A DNA stretch of 64,000 bases from Tardibacter chloracetimidivorans (GCF_001890385.1 NZ_CP018221.1:3317343-3381342); one strand, 5' to 3'; positions 10,305 through 20,025 are shown, counted from the stretch's first letter. Notes: a model not told the origin generated them from the letters alone. Program-made: numbers and translations.

Positions 10305-10916
10305 GTGTCGGGCATCGAAGCAGTCGTCTTCGACGTCGGCAACGTCCTGTTCCACTGGAACCCGCGTCATCTCTATGAGCGTCTGATAGAGGACAGGGAC
10401 CGGCTCGACTGGTTCCTGGCCAATGTCGTGACGCTCGACTGGCATTTCCAGCTCGACGCGGGACGCAGCTTCGCCGAATGCGCCGAAGAGCTGACCGCCC
10501 TGTTCCCCGACGAGCGCCCGCTGATCGAGGCGTGGCTCCACCGCTTCAACGAGACGCTGGAACATCCCGTATCCGGCATGGCGGAGCTGGTGGAGCAACT
10601 GCACGCGCGGCAGGTGCCGCTTTACGCCATCACCAATTTCTCGGCCGATCTCTGGCCGCTCTTCCGCAACACCCAGCCGGTGTTCGACCGCTTTCGCGAT
10701 ATCGTCGTGTCAGGAGTCGAGCGGATGGTGAAGCCCGATGCGGCGATCTATCATCTCGCGGCCCGCCGCTTCGGAATCGCGCCCGGCACCGCGCTGTTCA
10801 TCGACGACCGCGAGGACAATGTCGCCGGCGCCATCGCGGCCGGGTTCCACGGCCATCACTTTGTCGACGCCGCGCGGCTCCATGCCGATCTGACCGCTCG
10901 CGGTGTGATCGGCTGA
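10305..10916 (+). CDS. HAD-family hydrolase
   Basis: A 203-aa haloacid-dehalogenase-like hydrolase. Motif I reads VFDVGNVLFHW near residue 8 (first catalytic Asp D9), motif II is in YAITNFS, the lysine of motif III is in MVKPDAAIY, and motif IV is FIDDREDN. The cap is the small helical C1 type. Relatives act on small phosphorylated metabolites; which one cannot be read from the sequence. GTG start at 10305, probably co-transcribed with rpmJ. Confidence 0.85.
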   Translation: MSGIEAVVFDVGNVLFHWNPRHLYERLIEDRDRLDWFLANVVTLDWHFQLDAGRSFAECAEELTALFPDERPLIEAWLHRFNETLEHPVSGMAELVEQLHARQVPLYAITNFSADLWPLFRNTQPVFDRFRDIVVSGVERMVKPDAAIYHLAARRFGIAPGTALFIDDREDNVAGAIAAGFHGHHFVDAARLHADLTARGVIG

Positions 10917-10983
10917 CCGGCCGGGGCGGGAGAGGGGCACTTTCCGCCGCTTGTCACGTTTCCCCATTTTAGGGAGCGTGAAC

Positions 10984-11154
10984 ATGGCAGCGAGCAGACA
11001 TGTTGGAGACGGGCATTCGGGCGGGCACTCGGGGCCTGGTCCGGTGGCCCGGCTCGTCATCATCGGCATTCTGGGATTTCTTGCGGTCGCGCCCTGGGTC
11101 CTGGTGGAGGTGTTCGTCTGGCGCTCTGTGATAGTCCCGTCCGCTCAGCTTTGA
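10984..11154 (+). CDS. small single-pass membrane protein
   Basis: A 56-aa ORF starting at ATG 10984 with GGAG 8 bp upstream. After a His/Gly-rich N-terminus (GHSGGHSG), a single transmembrane segment of about 22 residues follows (LVIIGILGFLAVAPWVLVEV). I do not recognise a family. It is the last gene before the junction region at 11.15 kb. Confidence 0.5.
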   Translation: MAASRHVGDGHSGGHSGPGPVARLVIIGILGFLAVAPWVLVEVFVWRSVIVPSAQL

Positions 11155-11457
11155 TCCACGCGGCCACGCCCCGCCGCTCGCCCCAAAGAAGGCGCGGTTG
11201 CAGGCGAACATAGGCAAACCTTCCCGAACAATGTCGGATCAGTTTTTGACAGTTTTCTGAGGGTTTTTCAACCGTTCGCGTTCATCGGCGAACATTTGAC
11301 TGGTGCCAGAAGAACACTCCCATCGGGCACCCAAGGAGCTGATTTTCCCTGCAAATTGGCAGTGGAAAATCACCGGCACCATCAATAGCACCAACACATC
11401 GTCTGGAAAAGGCTGGATGTCCCCGGACAGGGGTAAACTACGCCGTTCGACAGCCGC
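11155..11457. other. intergenic junction region with a strong hairpin
   Basis: There is no credible gene here. The notable element is a long inverted repeat at 11340-11372: TGATTTTCC-CTGC, a 6-nt loop, then GCAG-T-GGAAAATCA, paired apart from one bulged T. The region separates the conserved core block from accessory DNA. The hairpin has the look of a mobile-element end or a repeat, but no partner copy was found in the window. Confidence 0.5.
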
Positions 11458-11694
11458 TTAGTAGTAGCCATAGGGCGGGCGAAAGGCGTGATCATCATCG
11501 TCGCCAAACAGCTTATTTTTCTCGAAACGCTGCTCAAGACCGTCCGCCGAAAGCGCCGCTTCGCGCGAGGCCAATCGGCGCTCGGCCAACCCCAGGAATT
11601 CGGCTACGCGGCTGGCGCTCCCGGCCATTTCCTCGCCGCGTAAGCCCGCGACCAGCCGCCTCAGCCGATCGAGCGCGGCCCGTTCTTCGAGCGC
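11458..11694 (-). pseudogene. C-terminal remnant of an unidentified protein (acidic LFGDDDD tail)
   Basis: A 78-codon open stretch reads as a helical, charged C-terminus: LEERAALDRLRRLVAGLRGE, then LAERRLASREAALSADG and the acidic tail KLFGDDDDHAF before TAA. An in-frame TAG at 11695-11697 blocks it. Coding-like sequence (KDHIAESR) continues upstream in another frame, so a frameshift or decay is likely. Tails of this kind occur on mobilisation-type proteins of alphaproteobacterial elements as I recall them, but I cannot name this one securely. Confidence 0.45.
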
Positions 11695-11792
11695 CTAGTT
11701 CGGCTCTCCGCGATATGGTCCTTGCGAAGCGCGAGTCCGCGCTGGCGCCGGTGCCCCTAACGTTACCTCGCTTGCGCTTCGGGCTTAGGTGA

Positions 11793-11885
11793 TCATCCTT
11801 TTTCGCCGCCGCCAGTAATGCACTGCTCCGCGATATAGCGAGCCGGGTTCTCAATGCCTTGGACCTTAGCGTCGCTGAAGGAGTG
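11793..11885 (-). pseudogene. short C-terminal coding remnant
   Basis: On the minus strand, FSDAKVQGIENPARYIAEQC followed by ITGGGEKG and TGA at 11793-11795 reads like the natural end of a protein, but no start or body remains upstream. It lies beside the other remnant at 11.46-11.69 kb and may come from the same lost element. Family not recognised. Confidence 0.3.
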
Positions 11886-11963
11886 CCGTGGGCTCCCGCC
11901 TCGTACAACTGGGATAAAGAAAGCCGGAGATTCAGCGCAAGGAACCGTGAGCGTGATGGCGCC

Positions 11964-12443
11964 CTAACGCTTGGCCATGACCGGCAGAGCCGTCCGATAC
12001 ACGATCGGGCGGAGTGCGAAGCTGGTCGTGACCTGGGACACACCTTTGATCCTGGTAAGTTTATGGCGAAGAAAATCCTCGAATTCAACGAGCGAGCCAA
12101 CCAGGACGCGGAGTTGGTAATCGGATTCGCCGGTCATAAGATAACATTCCATCACTTCGGGCAAACTGGCGACCGCCGTCTCAAATGAGGCCAGGTGGCT
12201 GTCGTCCTGCTGGTCGAGCCGGATGCGAATAAAGGCGGTCACCTGCAATCCGACCGCATCGGGATTCACGATCGCGACGTAGCCGCTGATGACGCCGTTA
12301 TCCTCCAGCGACCGGACCCGTCGAAGGCACGGGCTGGGCGACAGGCCGATCTCCTCAGACAGATTCTGGTTGGTCATCCGGCCATCTCGCTGAAGGCTGT
12401 CCAGGATTTTACGATCGATCTCATTCAATTCGAATTTTGGCAT
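11964..12443 (-). CDS. Lrp/AsnC-family transcriptional regulator
   Basis: A 159-aa feast/famine regulator: the N-terminal helix-turn-helix begins LNEIDRKILDSLQRDGR and continues NLSEEIGLSPSPCLRRV, and a RAM effector-binding domain occupies the second half (VASLPEVMECYLMTGESDYQL). The ATG at 12443 (MPKFELNE) was preferred to one ten codons upstream because the family begins there. It is divergent from the E1/E2 genes. This mirrors mdeR next to mdeB in Pseudomonas putida, where the Lrp-type regulator controls 2-oxobutyrate metabolism; by analogy it probably regulates the neighbouring dehydrogenase in response to an amino or oxo acid. Confidence 0.88.
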   Translation of the reverse strand: MPKFELNEIDRKILDSLQRDGRMTNQNLSEEIGLSPSPCLRRVRSLEDNGVISGYVAIVNPDAVGLQVTAFIRIRLDQQDDSHLASFETAVASLPEVMECYLMTGESDYQLRVLVGSLVEFEDFLRHKLTRIKGVSQVTTSFALRPIVYRTALPVMAKR

Positions 12444-12466
12444 ATGTTGCCCAATACAATGAAAAT

Positions 12467-12484
12467 ATGGCAATTAAATGCCAT
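12467..12484. promoter_or_regulatory. palindromic operator candidate for the Lrp-type regulator
   Basis: ATGGCA-ATTAAA-TGCCAT is a perfect 6-bp inverted repeat around an AT-only centre, in the AT-rich spacer between the divergent Lrp gene and E1. Lrp/AsnC proteins usually bind such sites beside their own promoter. A looser second repeat (TTGCC...GGGCAA) lies toward the regulator start. Confidence 0.5.
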
Positions 12485-12564
12485 TTTTTGTGAAATATCC
12501 AGCCATTTCGCAAGGACGCGACAGGCGCCGTCACTCTATATGCGGTTACGCACATGGAGGCGTT

Positions 12565-14907
12565 ATGACGAAGATGGCCGTTTCGGATCTGAATCAGGAT
12601 ATGCTGGCTGCTCTGGAGGCACTCGACACGCGCCTACGCTGGCTGTCGGCCTGGACGATCCATAATGCCAATCACATTCGCGGCAGTCGTGACGGCCTGA
12701 AGGTCGGCGGTCATCAGGCCAGCTGCGCGTCGATGACCGCGATCATGGCGGCGCTCTATTTCCATGCGCTGCGGCCGCAGGACAAGGTGGCGGTGAAGCC
12801 GCATGCCGGCCCGGTCCTCCATGCGATCCATTATCTGCTCGGTAATCAGTCGCTCGACCAGTTGCAGCGCTTCCGTGGCCTCGGTGGCGCGCAAAGCTAT
12901 CCGTCGCGGACCAAGGATGCGATTCCGGTCGATTTCTCGACGGGGTCGGTCGGGCTGGGCGTCGCCGTCACGGCCTTCACCTCGCTGGTGCAGGACTATC
13001 TGATCGCGCACGGCCAGATGAAGGAAGCCGACGCCGGTCGCATGATCGCGCTGATGGGCGATGCCGAGCTTGACGAAGGCAATATCTATGAGTGCCTGAT
13101 CGAAGGCTATAAGCACGATCTCAGGAATTGCTGGTGGATCGTCGACTATAATCGCCAGTCGCTGGACGCGACGACAGCCGACCGCATGTTCCGCCGCTTC
13201 GACGATATCTTCGAGACCTGCGGCTGGCGCGTGATCACCATGAAGCACGGCAAGCTTCAGAAGGCCGCGTTCAAGAAGCCCGGCGGGAAGACGCTGGAAG
13301 ACTGGATCGATAACTGCCCGAACGCGGACTATGCTGCGCTCACCTATCAGGGCGGAGCCGCGTGGCGCGCGCGGCTGATGGCCGATATCGGCGGCAAGCT
13401 CAATGTGAAGAAGCTGCTCGACGGCTTTGACGACGAGGCGCTGGCCGCGCTCATGACCAATCTGGGCGGCCATTGCGTCGACACTCTGGTCGAAGCCTTC
13501 GACAAGGCTGCGGACGACGTGCCGACGATGTTCATTGCCTATACGATCAAGGGCAATGGCCTGCCGTTCGCGGGGCATAAGGACAATCATGCCGGCCTGA
13601 TGAACCCGACCCAGATCCACGGCCTGCGCGACAGCCTGGGCATCGCGGAGGGGCAGGAATGGGAGCCCTATGCCGGTCTCGGCGACAATATGGCCGCCAA
13701 GCTCAAGGCCTTTGTCGAGCAGAGTCCGCTGGCAAAGACGAATACCGAGCCAGTTGCGGAGGGGGTGCCGGTGCCGGATCGGCTGCCCGTCCCGGACGGC
13801 GACGAACAATCGACGCAGGCCGCATTCGGACGGATATTGCTCGATCTGTCGAAATCGGGTCACCCGCTCGCGGATAGAATTGTGACAACCTCGCCCGACG
13901 TTACCGTCTCGACCAATCTGGGAGCGTTCGTGAACCAGCGCGGACTTTTCCGGCGGCAGGAACTCAAGGATGTGTTCGCCGGCGCGAAGATCCCGTCGGC
14001 GCAGAAATGGTCGGGTCATGCGGCCGGCCAGCATATCGAACTGGGGATCGCGGAGAACAACCTGTTTCTAATGCTTACGGCGCTCGGGCTCGCGGCGCCG
14101 CTGTTCGGCAGCCGGCTGATGCCGATCGGCACCGTGTACGATCCGTTCATCGCCCGAGGTCTCGATGCGCTCAACTATGGCTGTTACCAGGATTCGCGCT
14201 TCCTGCTGGTCGCGACCCCGGCCGGCCTGACGCTCGGACCGGAAGGCGGCGCGCATCAGTCGATCAACTCGCCGCTGATCGGCATGGGCCAGCCCGGCCT
14301 CACCTATTTCGAGCCGGCCTATGCCGACGAACTCGCCGCGCTGATGCGTTGGTCGTTCGAGCATTTGCAGGCGGAGAAAGGCGGTTCCGTCTATCTCCGC
14401 CTCACCACGCGCTCGATCCCGCAGATCGAACGCGTGGATGACGGCTGGGAAGCGGATATGCTGAAGGGAGGTTACTGGCTGAAGCGCCCGTCCGGCGAAG
14501 CCGAAGCCGCGATCGTCTTCACCGGCGCGATCGCGCCCGAAGTGCTGACAGCGTTCGACGGCTTGGTCGAGGATATTCCCGGCCTCGGCCTGCTGAACGT
14601 GACCTCGCCTGATCTGCTGCATCGCGGCTGGTCCGCTAAACAGGCGGGGCGCTGGACCGGGAAGACCGAGATCAGCCACGCGGAGACGCTGTTGTCCGCG
14701 CTGTCGCCGCATGCGGGGCTGGTGACGATCATCGACGGTTCGCCCTCGGCTTTGTCCTGGCTGGGCAGTGTGAAGGGCATGCGCGTCAGCCCGCTCGGCA
14801 CCGACCGGTTCGGCCAGACCGGCGACCTCATCGACCTCTACCGCAATTATCGCCTGGATGCCGAGGCCATCATCGAAGCCGCCGCCGAACTTTTCCTGGG
14901 GGAATAG
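12565..14907 (+). CDS. homodimeric 2-oxoacid (pyruvate-type) dehydrogenase E1 component
   Basis: A 780-aa thiamine-diphosphate enzyme of the transketolase-like E1 family (AceE/MdeB type). The N-terminal part has [17 protein letters not shown] and the ThDP/Mg motif [12 protein letters not shown] near residue 155; the Pyr domain has the catalytic Glu region [10 protein letters not shown], and a C-terminal transketolase domain follows. It would decarboxylate a 2-oxoacid and pass the acyl group to E2. Start ATG 12565 has GGAGG 4 bp upstream. Shorter than AceE (about 890 aa), it matches the MdeB-like branch that acts on 2-oxobutyrate. E2 follows 1 bp after the stop; no intact E3 gene is nearby. 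Confidence 0.88.
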   Translation: MTKMAVSDLNQDMLAALEALDTRLRWLSAWTIHNANHIRGSRDGLKVGGHQASCASMTAIMAALYFHALRPQDKVAVKPHAGPVLHAIHYLLGNQSLDQLQRFRGLGGAQSYPSRTKDAIPVDFSTGSVGLGVAVTAFTSLVQDYLIAHGQMKEADAGRMIALMGDAELDEGNIYECLIEGYKHDLRNCWWIVDYNRQSLDATTADRMFRRFDDIFETCGWRVITMKHGKLQKAAFKKPGGKTLEDWIDNCPNADYAALTYQGGAAWRARLMADIGGKLNVKKLLDGFDDEALAALMTNLGGHCVDTLVEAFDKAADDVPTMFIAYTIKGNGLPFAGHKDNHAGLMNPTQIHGLRDSLGIAEGQEWEPYAGLGDNMAAKLKAFVEQSPLAKTNTEPVAEGVPVPDRLPVPDGDEQSTQAAFGRILLDLSKSGHPLADRIVTTSPDVTVSTNLGAFVNQRGLFRRQELKDVFAGAKIPSAQKWSGHAAGQHIELGIAENNLFLMLTALGLAAPLFGSRLMPIGTVYDPFIARGLDALNYGCYQDSRFLLVATPAGLTLGPEGGAHQSINSPLIGMGQPGLTYFEPAYADELAALMRWSFEHLQAEKGGSVYLRLTTRSIPQIERVDDGWEADMLKGGYWLKRPSGEAEAAIVFTGAIAPEVLTAFDGLVEDIPGLGLLNVTSPDLLHRGWSAKQAGRWTGKTEISHAETLLSALSPHAGLVTIIDGSPSALSWLGSVKGMRVSPLGTDRFGQTGDLIDLYRNYRLDAEAIIEAAAELFLGE

Positions 14908-14908
14908 A

Positions 14909-16177
14909 ATGTCGATCGAACTGAAGATGCCCGCTCTGTCGCCAACGATGGAGAAGGGCACACTTGCCAAATGGCTGGTGAACGAGGGCGATCTGGTAAA
15001 AATTGGCGACCTGCTCGCCGAGATCGAGACCGACAAGGCCACGATGGAGTATGAAGCCATCGACGAGGGCCGCATCGCATCGCTCGTTATCGCAGCCGGG
15101 ACGGAGGATGTTCCGGTCGGGACCGTGATCGCGCTGATGGCGGAGTTGGGGGAAGTCGTGGCGGCGACCCGACTGGAGATGGCGGATGCCGCTCCGGCGG
15201 CCGCCGAGGCATCGTCGTCGCCTGCGCCCAAGGCCGACATCGCGCCGCCACCCGCCACCAAGCCTCCCGTTCCGCTGGTCGACGATGCGGGTGTCAGTGC
15301 GACCCCGCTGGCGCGCCGTATCGCGACGGTGAAGGGGCTGTCGCTGCTCGACGTCACCGGCACCGGTGCGCGGGGGCGGATCGTCAAGGCCGACCTGGGT
15401 CTGAGGCCGCTGGCCCCGACGGCGATCGCCGCCCCCGTAGCGGGCGCTGCGGTCGCCACCGCGCCCGTCCATGCGCCGCCGGCGGGTGTGCCGGTCGAGA
15501 CGATCAAACTGTCGGGTATGCGCAAGACGATCGCCCGCCGCCTGACCGAATCCAAGCAGACGGTGCCGCATTTCTACCTCACCGCGCATTGCAATATCGA
15601 TGCGCTGCTTAAGCTGCGCACCACGCTGAACGAGAGCCTGTCGGCGCGCGGCATCAAGCTGTCGGTCAATGATCTGGTGATCAAGGCAATGGCGCTGGCG
15701 ATGGCGCGGCAGCCCGACGTCAACGTTCAGTTCGCCGGCGATGAGATGCACCGTTTCGGCCGGGTCGACATATCGATGGCGGTGGCGATCGATGGCGGCC
15801 TGATCACGCCGGTGATCCGCGACGCGGCGAGCCTGTCGCTCTCGGCGATCGCGATGCAGAGCAAGCAACTCGCCGCGCGGGCGCGCGACGGCAAGCTGAT
15901 GCCGGAGGATTATCAGGGTGGCACCGCATCCATCTCGAACCTCGGCATGTATGGGCTCGACGAGATGTTCCCAGTCATCAATCCCCCGCAGGCGCTGATC
16001 CTGGGAATCGGATCGGGGATCGAAAAGCCATGGAAAGTCGACGGCGTGATCGCGCTTGCAACGATGATTACCGCGACTGCAAGTTTCGATCATCGTGCGA
16101 TCGATGGTGCGACGGCCGCGCGTTTCATGGCCGCTTTGCGCGACCTGTTGGAAAATCCGATCCGGCTCGTCTGTTAG
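14909..16177 (+). CDS. dihydrolipoyl acyltransferase E2 component
   Basis: This 422-aa protein has one lipoyl domain ([11 protein letters not shown], lipoyl-lysine near residue 42), an Ala/Pro-rich linker, a peripheral-subunit-binding domain (ATPLARRIA...[15 protein letters not shown]) and a catalytic acyltransferase domain ending in FDHRAIDG, the HxxxDG active site. It receives the acyl group from the E1 encoded just upstream and transfers it to CoA. The start ATG 14909 lies 1 bp after the E1 stop, so the pair is translationally linked. The E3 subunit must come from elsewhere in the genome. Confidence 0.92.
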   Translation: MSIELKMPALSPTMEKGTLAKWLVNEGDLVKIGDLLAEIETDKATMEYEAIDEGRIASLVIAAGTEDVPVGTVIALMAELGEVVAATRLEMADAAPAAAEASSSPAPKADIAPPPATKPPVPLVDDAGVSATPLARRIATVKGLSLLDVTGTGARGRIVKADLGLRPLAPTAIAAPVAGAAVATAPVHAPPAGVPVETIKLSGMRKTIARRLTESKQTVPHFYLTAHCNIDALLKLRTTLNESLSARGIKLSVNDLVIKAMALAMARQPDVNVQFAGDEMHRFGRVDISMAVAIDGGLITPVIRDAASLSLSAIAMQSKQLAARARDGKLMPEDYQGGTASISNLGMYGLDEMFPVINPPQALILGIGSGIEKPWKVDGVIALATMITATASFDHRAIDGATAARFMAALRDLLENPIRLVC

Positions 16178-16210
16178 CTGCGTGTATCAAGCTGAGCCGG
16201 CATCTGGGAG

Positions 16211-16235
16211 GCGAAGATAATCGGATAATCTTCGC
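16211..16235. terminator. hairpin between convergent genes (possible terminator)
   Basis: GCGAAGAT, a 9-nt loop, then ATCTTCGC gives a perfect 8-bp stem between the convergent E2 and Rieske oxygenase genes. No T-run follows, so termination is likely only by position and stem strength. Confidence 0.4.
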
Positions 16236-16381
16236 GTTGCCCCACGTTGTGTCCCGCGTTGGTTGGAGCATCCTTGGCCTCCAAGGCCGTCGATATGCCT
16301 AGCCAGCGTTCCCGACTCTTTGGGAGATCAACAGCGAGGTCAGGGGCCGAAGGTGCAAGGGTTCTGACTGGGAAACGGCGT

Positions 16382-17584
16382 TCAGCGGTCGACCTGACCG
16401 CTGAGTACCTGAGCGACCCGCAATGGCTCGGGAACATTTTTCACGCCGATCCTGCGGTCGATTTCTTCCTCCATCCAATAGAGCGCGCGCTCCTTGAATC
16501 CCATCAAAACATGCGAAAGGGCACCCTTCTCGACGCCATGCTGCATGCCCGGAAAGAGCCGGAGATCTTCAGCCAATATCGCCTGAAAGCTGGTTCGCAT
16601 CACGTTCCAATAGGCTTCATCGGAGGGGCTCGACTCCCAGCCAACCAACCTGATCTCAAGGACTGACTTCTTGTCTCCAGCAGGCCAGAAATTCTGAAAC
16701 GCAAACCCCCCAGGATCAAGCGCCGCGTAGCAATTGGGGAAGGTCGACAGAACATTGCTCAGTTCCTTGAACACCGGACTGATTTCGTCTGCGATAGCCG
16801 CCGCCGAGCTGTAAATGGAGCTATTGTCGCGACGCGCGACCGTTATGCGCGCATGTCCATGGTCGAGCAGCGCAACCGTCAAGGTCTGCGGTTGAAGATG
16901 AGGCGCCAATGACTGCGGATGCACGGTTGTGGTATGATAACCTTCGATGAAGTTGTGATAAGCAAGCTTCCAGTTACAATCCATTTCGATGAAATAGTGG
17001 TCCTTGACGACCAGATTCTCGAAGGGAAAGCCGGTCATCGGGCCTACCACCGGTGCCATGAAATCGGCCAGGGATTCGCCCTCCGGGGAGAGGTTGATGA
17101 AGATGAGCCCACGCCAAACATCGCAACGGACGGGCGATAAGCCAAAGTCAGCTTTGTTGAGACACGCGAAATCATGCGCTTCCGGAACCGAGACGAGATC
17201 GCCGCTAAGCGAATAGCCCCAGGAGTGATACGGGCAGATGAAGCGGGCGACCCGGCCTGTTGGCTCCCGCAGCAGAGCGGATGCGCGATGCCGACACGTG
17301 TTATAGAAGGCACCGATGCCGCCATCCTTGTCCCGCCTTACGATCACCGACAGGCCGAGCTGCTCGAACAGAAAATAGGATCCGTCCCGCGCCAGCTCGC
17401 TTTCGACGCCGACCATGAGCCACGTCTTTTTCCAGAGATGCTCCATTTCCGCAGCAGCAAAACCTGGGTCGTAAAAGCGGGCGGTCGGAACGCCCGGCAG
17501 CGCCGGAAAGCCTTCAGGATAGCGCCTGCGAGCAAGTTGCTCGTCCATCGCGCGGCGGATATTCCCCAGTGTGTCCTGGCTCAT
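16382..17584 (-). CDS. Rieske non-heme iron aromatic-ring oxygenase, alpha subunit
   Basis: A 400-aa oxygenase: the Rieske cluster motifs CRHRA and CPYHSWGY sit near residues 93 and 113, and the mononuclear iron ligands are in NFIEGYHTTTVHP (two His) with the Asp in LAEDLRLFPGMQ. Such enzymes use electrons from a separate reductase to hydroxylate or demethylate aromatic rings. No ferredoxin or reductase gene is adjacent, so it depends on partners elsewhere. It is the last gene of the minus-strand series that includes the extradiol dioxygenase and amidohydrolase. Confidence 0.9.
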   Translation of the reverse strand: MSQDTLGNIRRAMDEQLARRRYPEGFPALPGVPTARFYDPGFAAAEMEHLWKKTWLMVGVESELARDGSYFLFEQLGLSVIVRRDKDGGIGAFYNTCRHRASALLREPTGRVARFICPYHSWGYSLSGDLVSVPEAHDFACLNKADFGLSPVRCDVWRGLIFINLSPEGESLADFMAPVVGPMTGFPFENLVVKDHYFIEMDCNWKLAYHNFIEGYHTTTVHPQSLAPHLQPQTLTVALLDHGHARITVARRDNSSIYSSAAAIADEISPVFKELSNVLSTFPNCYAALDPGGFAFQNFWPAGDKKSVLEIRLVGWESSPSDEAYWNVMRTSFQAILAEDLRLFPGMQHGVEKGALSHVLMGFKERALYWMEEEIDRRIGVKNVPEPLRVAQVLSGQVDR

Positions 17585-17679
17585 GACGTCTTCCTTGGTA
17601 CTCGGGCTTAAGCAGAAGATATTTCATCCGCTACTACAGCTAAGTGGGCGGCTGCAGGGGAGTATCTCCAAAGGGTTGG

Positions 17680-18591
17680 TTACGCATCTTTCTTCCTGGT
17701 CGCCGATGATGCGTTTGGCCGCGCCTTGTGATGCCCGCGCATCGCGGCCCCATGCCCCCATGGGCGCTTTCTGCTGCTGTCCCGGACCTCTTCCCAATCA
17801 TCACCGCACAGCAAGCCGTTGCAACCGACTTCCATCCCGAAGCCGCTCGGCGATCGCACATAGAAGGATATCATCTGATCGGTGCGATGCCGCCCGAGTG
17901 GCTGCATGAGAATGTCCCCTTCGTCCTCGGCGCGGTCCATGGCGCATCCCACATCGTCGATCTCTCCCATTTCCACCATGAGATGCTCAAGGCGCAGCGA
18001 GGGGGCACAGAAGACTGCAAGGCTATGGTGGCGCGGATTGCAGCCATAGAAATGACCTGGGCCGGCCGGGGTAGCGATATCTTCACGCAGATCCATCCCG
18101 AAGACATCGAGGAGCAGCTCGTCCATTGCCGCGACATCGGGAATTGACCACACGACATGGCCAAGACCACCAGACCCCGTCACGAAGCCGGAAACAGCCG
18201 GCGCCGGCTCGAAGGCCGGACCGGGTTTCAGCCCGGATACGACTTCGTGCCGGATGCCATTGCGGCACTCAAAACCCAAGCCAGCGTCGGCCCCCCGATC
18301 GCGCAGGCGCGTTACGTCGAGAGGCGAAAAGCTCAGGCCCCGGCCCGTCAGCCGCTGCCCAAGAAGCTCGATCGCAGCCTCATCCGGCGCCTGCCATCCA
18401 AGGGTGGGAAGCCCGTCGTGAGTGCTTTCGCGCAACCGATAGCGAAACGGGCGCTCATCCATTCGAAGATCCAGAACGCCCCCCTCCCGGACGGTCCCGA
18501 AGCCGAGAATGTCGCGCGCGAATCCTGCCCAGGCGTCGAGGTCGACCACGTCGATATCGACGAAAGCGAGCTGGTTGACGATCGCGGTCAC
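17680..18591 (-). CDS. type I extradiol ring-cleavage dioxygenase (VOC family)
   Basis: A 303-aa two-module vicinal-oxygen-chelate protein of the BphC/HsaC type. The iron ligands expected in the C-terminal module are visible: His in GLGHVVW, His in RHHSLAVF, Glu in FGMEVGCNG, with the conserved Tyr in ISFYVRSPSG. It would cleave a catechol-type ring meta to the hydroxyls. The last 30 residues (RKRPWGHGAAM to KKDA) are extra to the fold. It lies between the amidohydrolase (30 bp upstream) and the Rieske oxygenase, in a ring-opening operon. Confidence 0.88.
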   Translation of the reverse strand: MTAIVNQLAFVDIDVVDLDAWAGFARDILGFGTVREGGVLDLRMDERPFRYRLRESTHDGLPTLGWQAPDEAAIELLGQRLTGRGLSFSPLDVTRLRDRGADAGLGFECRNGIRHEVVSGLKPGPAFEPAPAVSGFVTGSGGLGHVVWSIPDVAAMDELLLDVFGMDLREDIATPAGPGHFYGCNPRHHSLAVFCAPSLRLEHLMVEMGEIDDVGCAMDRAEDEGDILMQPLGRHRTDQMISFYVRSPSGFGMEVGCNGLLCGDDWEEVRDSSRKRPWGHGAAMRGHHKARPNASSATRKKDA

Positions 18592-18621
18592 CGCTTCTCT
18601 CCAAACAGGCTGCGTTCGCGA

Positions 18622-19692
18622 TCAGGCAAGGTGATCGTCGAGCTTGAAGAGCTTTCGGGCATTATGACCCTTGATCTTGCCGGCCTCCGCCTCATCGAGA
18701 CCGAGCTCGTCAACATAAGCGAAACCATCGACCGAATCCATGCCGCCATGATTGTCACCCACGACGAGGTTGTCCGCGCCCATCCACTCCACGAGATATT
18801 TGCGCGCGGCCAGATCGTGGATCAGCGTGTCGAAATAGAAGTTCTTGAGATATTCGCGCGGCGGCTTTTTGCACCGGACATGCTTGTTGAGCGTCGCGAA
18901 CGTCTCGATACGGCCGAACTGATAGGGGATGAAGCCGCCGCCATGGCTGACATACACCTTGAGGTCGGGGAACGCGTCAAACACGCCCCCAAGGATCATG
19001 TTGTTCACAGCGCGCGTGCATTCAAAGGGATAATCGAGAATGAGTGGTGTGTAGAAGTCTGGAACCTTTCCATCCTCGATTTCACTGGGATAAGGGTGGA
19101 TAAAGAGCGGGAGGTCGTTCTTTTCGATCTCCTCGAAAAGCGGCCACATTTCTTCGCTATAGATCTGCTTGCCCGCTAGGTCGCGGCCGCCCATGTTCAC
19201 GCCGCGGGCGCCTCTCCCCACACTGTGCCGGACTTCTTCGATCGACGCGCCGATGTCCTGGAGTGGGACCGACGCCATATAAAACAGCCGCTTCGGCGCG
19301 ATGGCACAATAATCGGCGAGCGCGTCATTGGCAGCGCGCGCGAACGCGACGGCGGTATCGCGCTCGACAGTGTACATGTAGAAGAGTGGGGGGCTGGTCA
19401 CGCCCATCACGTCGATGTCCAGCGCATCGAGTTCCGCCACTCGTCGCGTGGGATCGCCAAAGGCCGCCAACTGCTGCTCGCGCCAAGCCTTTGGCCCCAA
19501 TGCCGCGGCCTCCGCCTCTTTGCCAACGATATCGGCCCGCAGGCGATATTTGCCGACACGGATGACCATCGTGCCATCGTCCTCGAAGAGAAGTTCCGGG
19601 CCGTGGCTCCCAGCCTTCCCCATGACCGCCGCGGGCATCACATGAGAATGGATGTCAATGCGTGGCTGGTTAAGCTTGGATCGTTGCGACAT
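18622..19692 (-). CDS. amidohydrolase-family decarboxylase (ACMSD-like), paralogue 1
   Basis: A 356-aa metal-dependent (beta/alpha)8 protein of amidohydrolase family 2, which includes ACMSD, gamma-resorcylate and 5-carboxyvanillate decarboxylases. Metal ligands: HxH in DIHSHVM, His in FIHPYP, His in YVSHGGGF, Asp in VVGDNHGG. The likely job is removal of a carboxyl group, or hydrolysis, after or before ring opening. Start ATG 19692 has GGGAGAGG upstream; the frame remains open for 41 more codons without a ribosome site. It has a close paralogue at 36.6 kb and a remnant copy of its C-terminus at 34.1 kb. Confidence 0.85.
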   Translation of the reverse strand: MSQRSKLNQPRIDIHSHVMPAAVMGKAGSHGPELLFEDDGTMVIRVGKYRLRADIVGKEAEAAALGPKAWREQQLAAFGDPTRRVAELDALDIDVMGVTSPPLFYMYTVERDTAVAFARAANDALADYCAIAPKRLFYMASVPLQDIGASIEEVRHSVGRGARGVNMGGRDLAGKQIYSEEMWPLFEEIEKNDLPLFIHPYPSEIEDGKVPDFYTPLILDYPFECTRAVNNMILGGVFDAFPDLKVYVSHGGGFIPYQFGRIETFATLNKHVRCKKPPREYLKNFYFDTLIHDLAARKYLVEWMGADNLVVGDNHGGMDSVDGFAYVDELGLDEAEAGKIKGHNARKLFKLDDHLA

Positions 19693-19852
19693 CTTGGACC
19701 TCTCCCAATCTGAAAATGAAGCAGCTGCAGCCTTGATCGGCGACAGCTTCGGCGCCACTGCGTGCCGAATATCTTTCTGAATCTCGGCCTTTACGGGTGC
19801 CATCCGGTAGCTCACGCAACCACAGCGGCCTCATCGATTCAAATACCGACTA

Positions 19853-19881
19853 TCGATGCTCAGTATCAGTTGAATCTATGC
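19853..19881 (-). promoter_or_regulatory. regulon operator, site 1 (upstream of amidohydrolase 1)
   Basis: On the minus strand this 29-bp site reads GCATAGAT, CTGATA, GCATCGA at the spacing shared by the other sites of this cluster. It lies 160-190 bp upstream of the amidohydrolase start, inside a 333-bp spacer (19693-20025) that holds no gene. Confidence 0.65.
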
Positions 19882-20025
19882 ACGACTGCCACGTCACAGT
19901 TGCGATCCAGCGGACCGATCTGGCAGACAAAGTTGGAATACCACCCTGACGGGGACTGATCGGAGTGACCTCGCGCCGATCGTCCGCGGGGGTATCGGCC
20001 TGACATCGTCAGCGCATTCAGCGAA

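Noticed and set aside
10917..11460. tRNA gene or classical att site at the core/accessory boundary
   Set aside because: No cloverleaf-like sequence or CCA-type 3' end was seen, and no matching direct repeat was found elsewhere in the window.
12634..14034. 466-aa open frame on the minus strand inside the E1 gene
   Set aside because: It is antisense to a well-supported thiamine-diphosphate enzyme, is His/Arg-rich and has no recognisable motif or ribosome site; it is a product of GC-rich codon bias.
14068..15555. 495-aa minus-strand open frame across the E1/E2 junction
   Set aside because: Its low-complexity Ala/Ser/Thr composition mirrors the E2 linker read backwards; the plus-strand genes explain the DNA.
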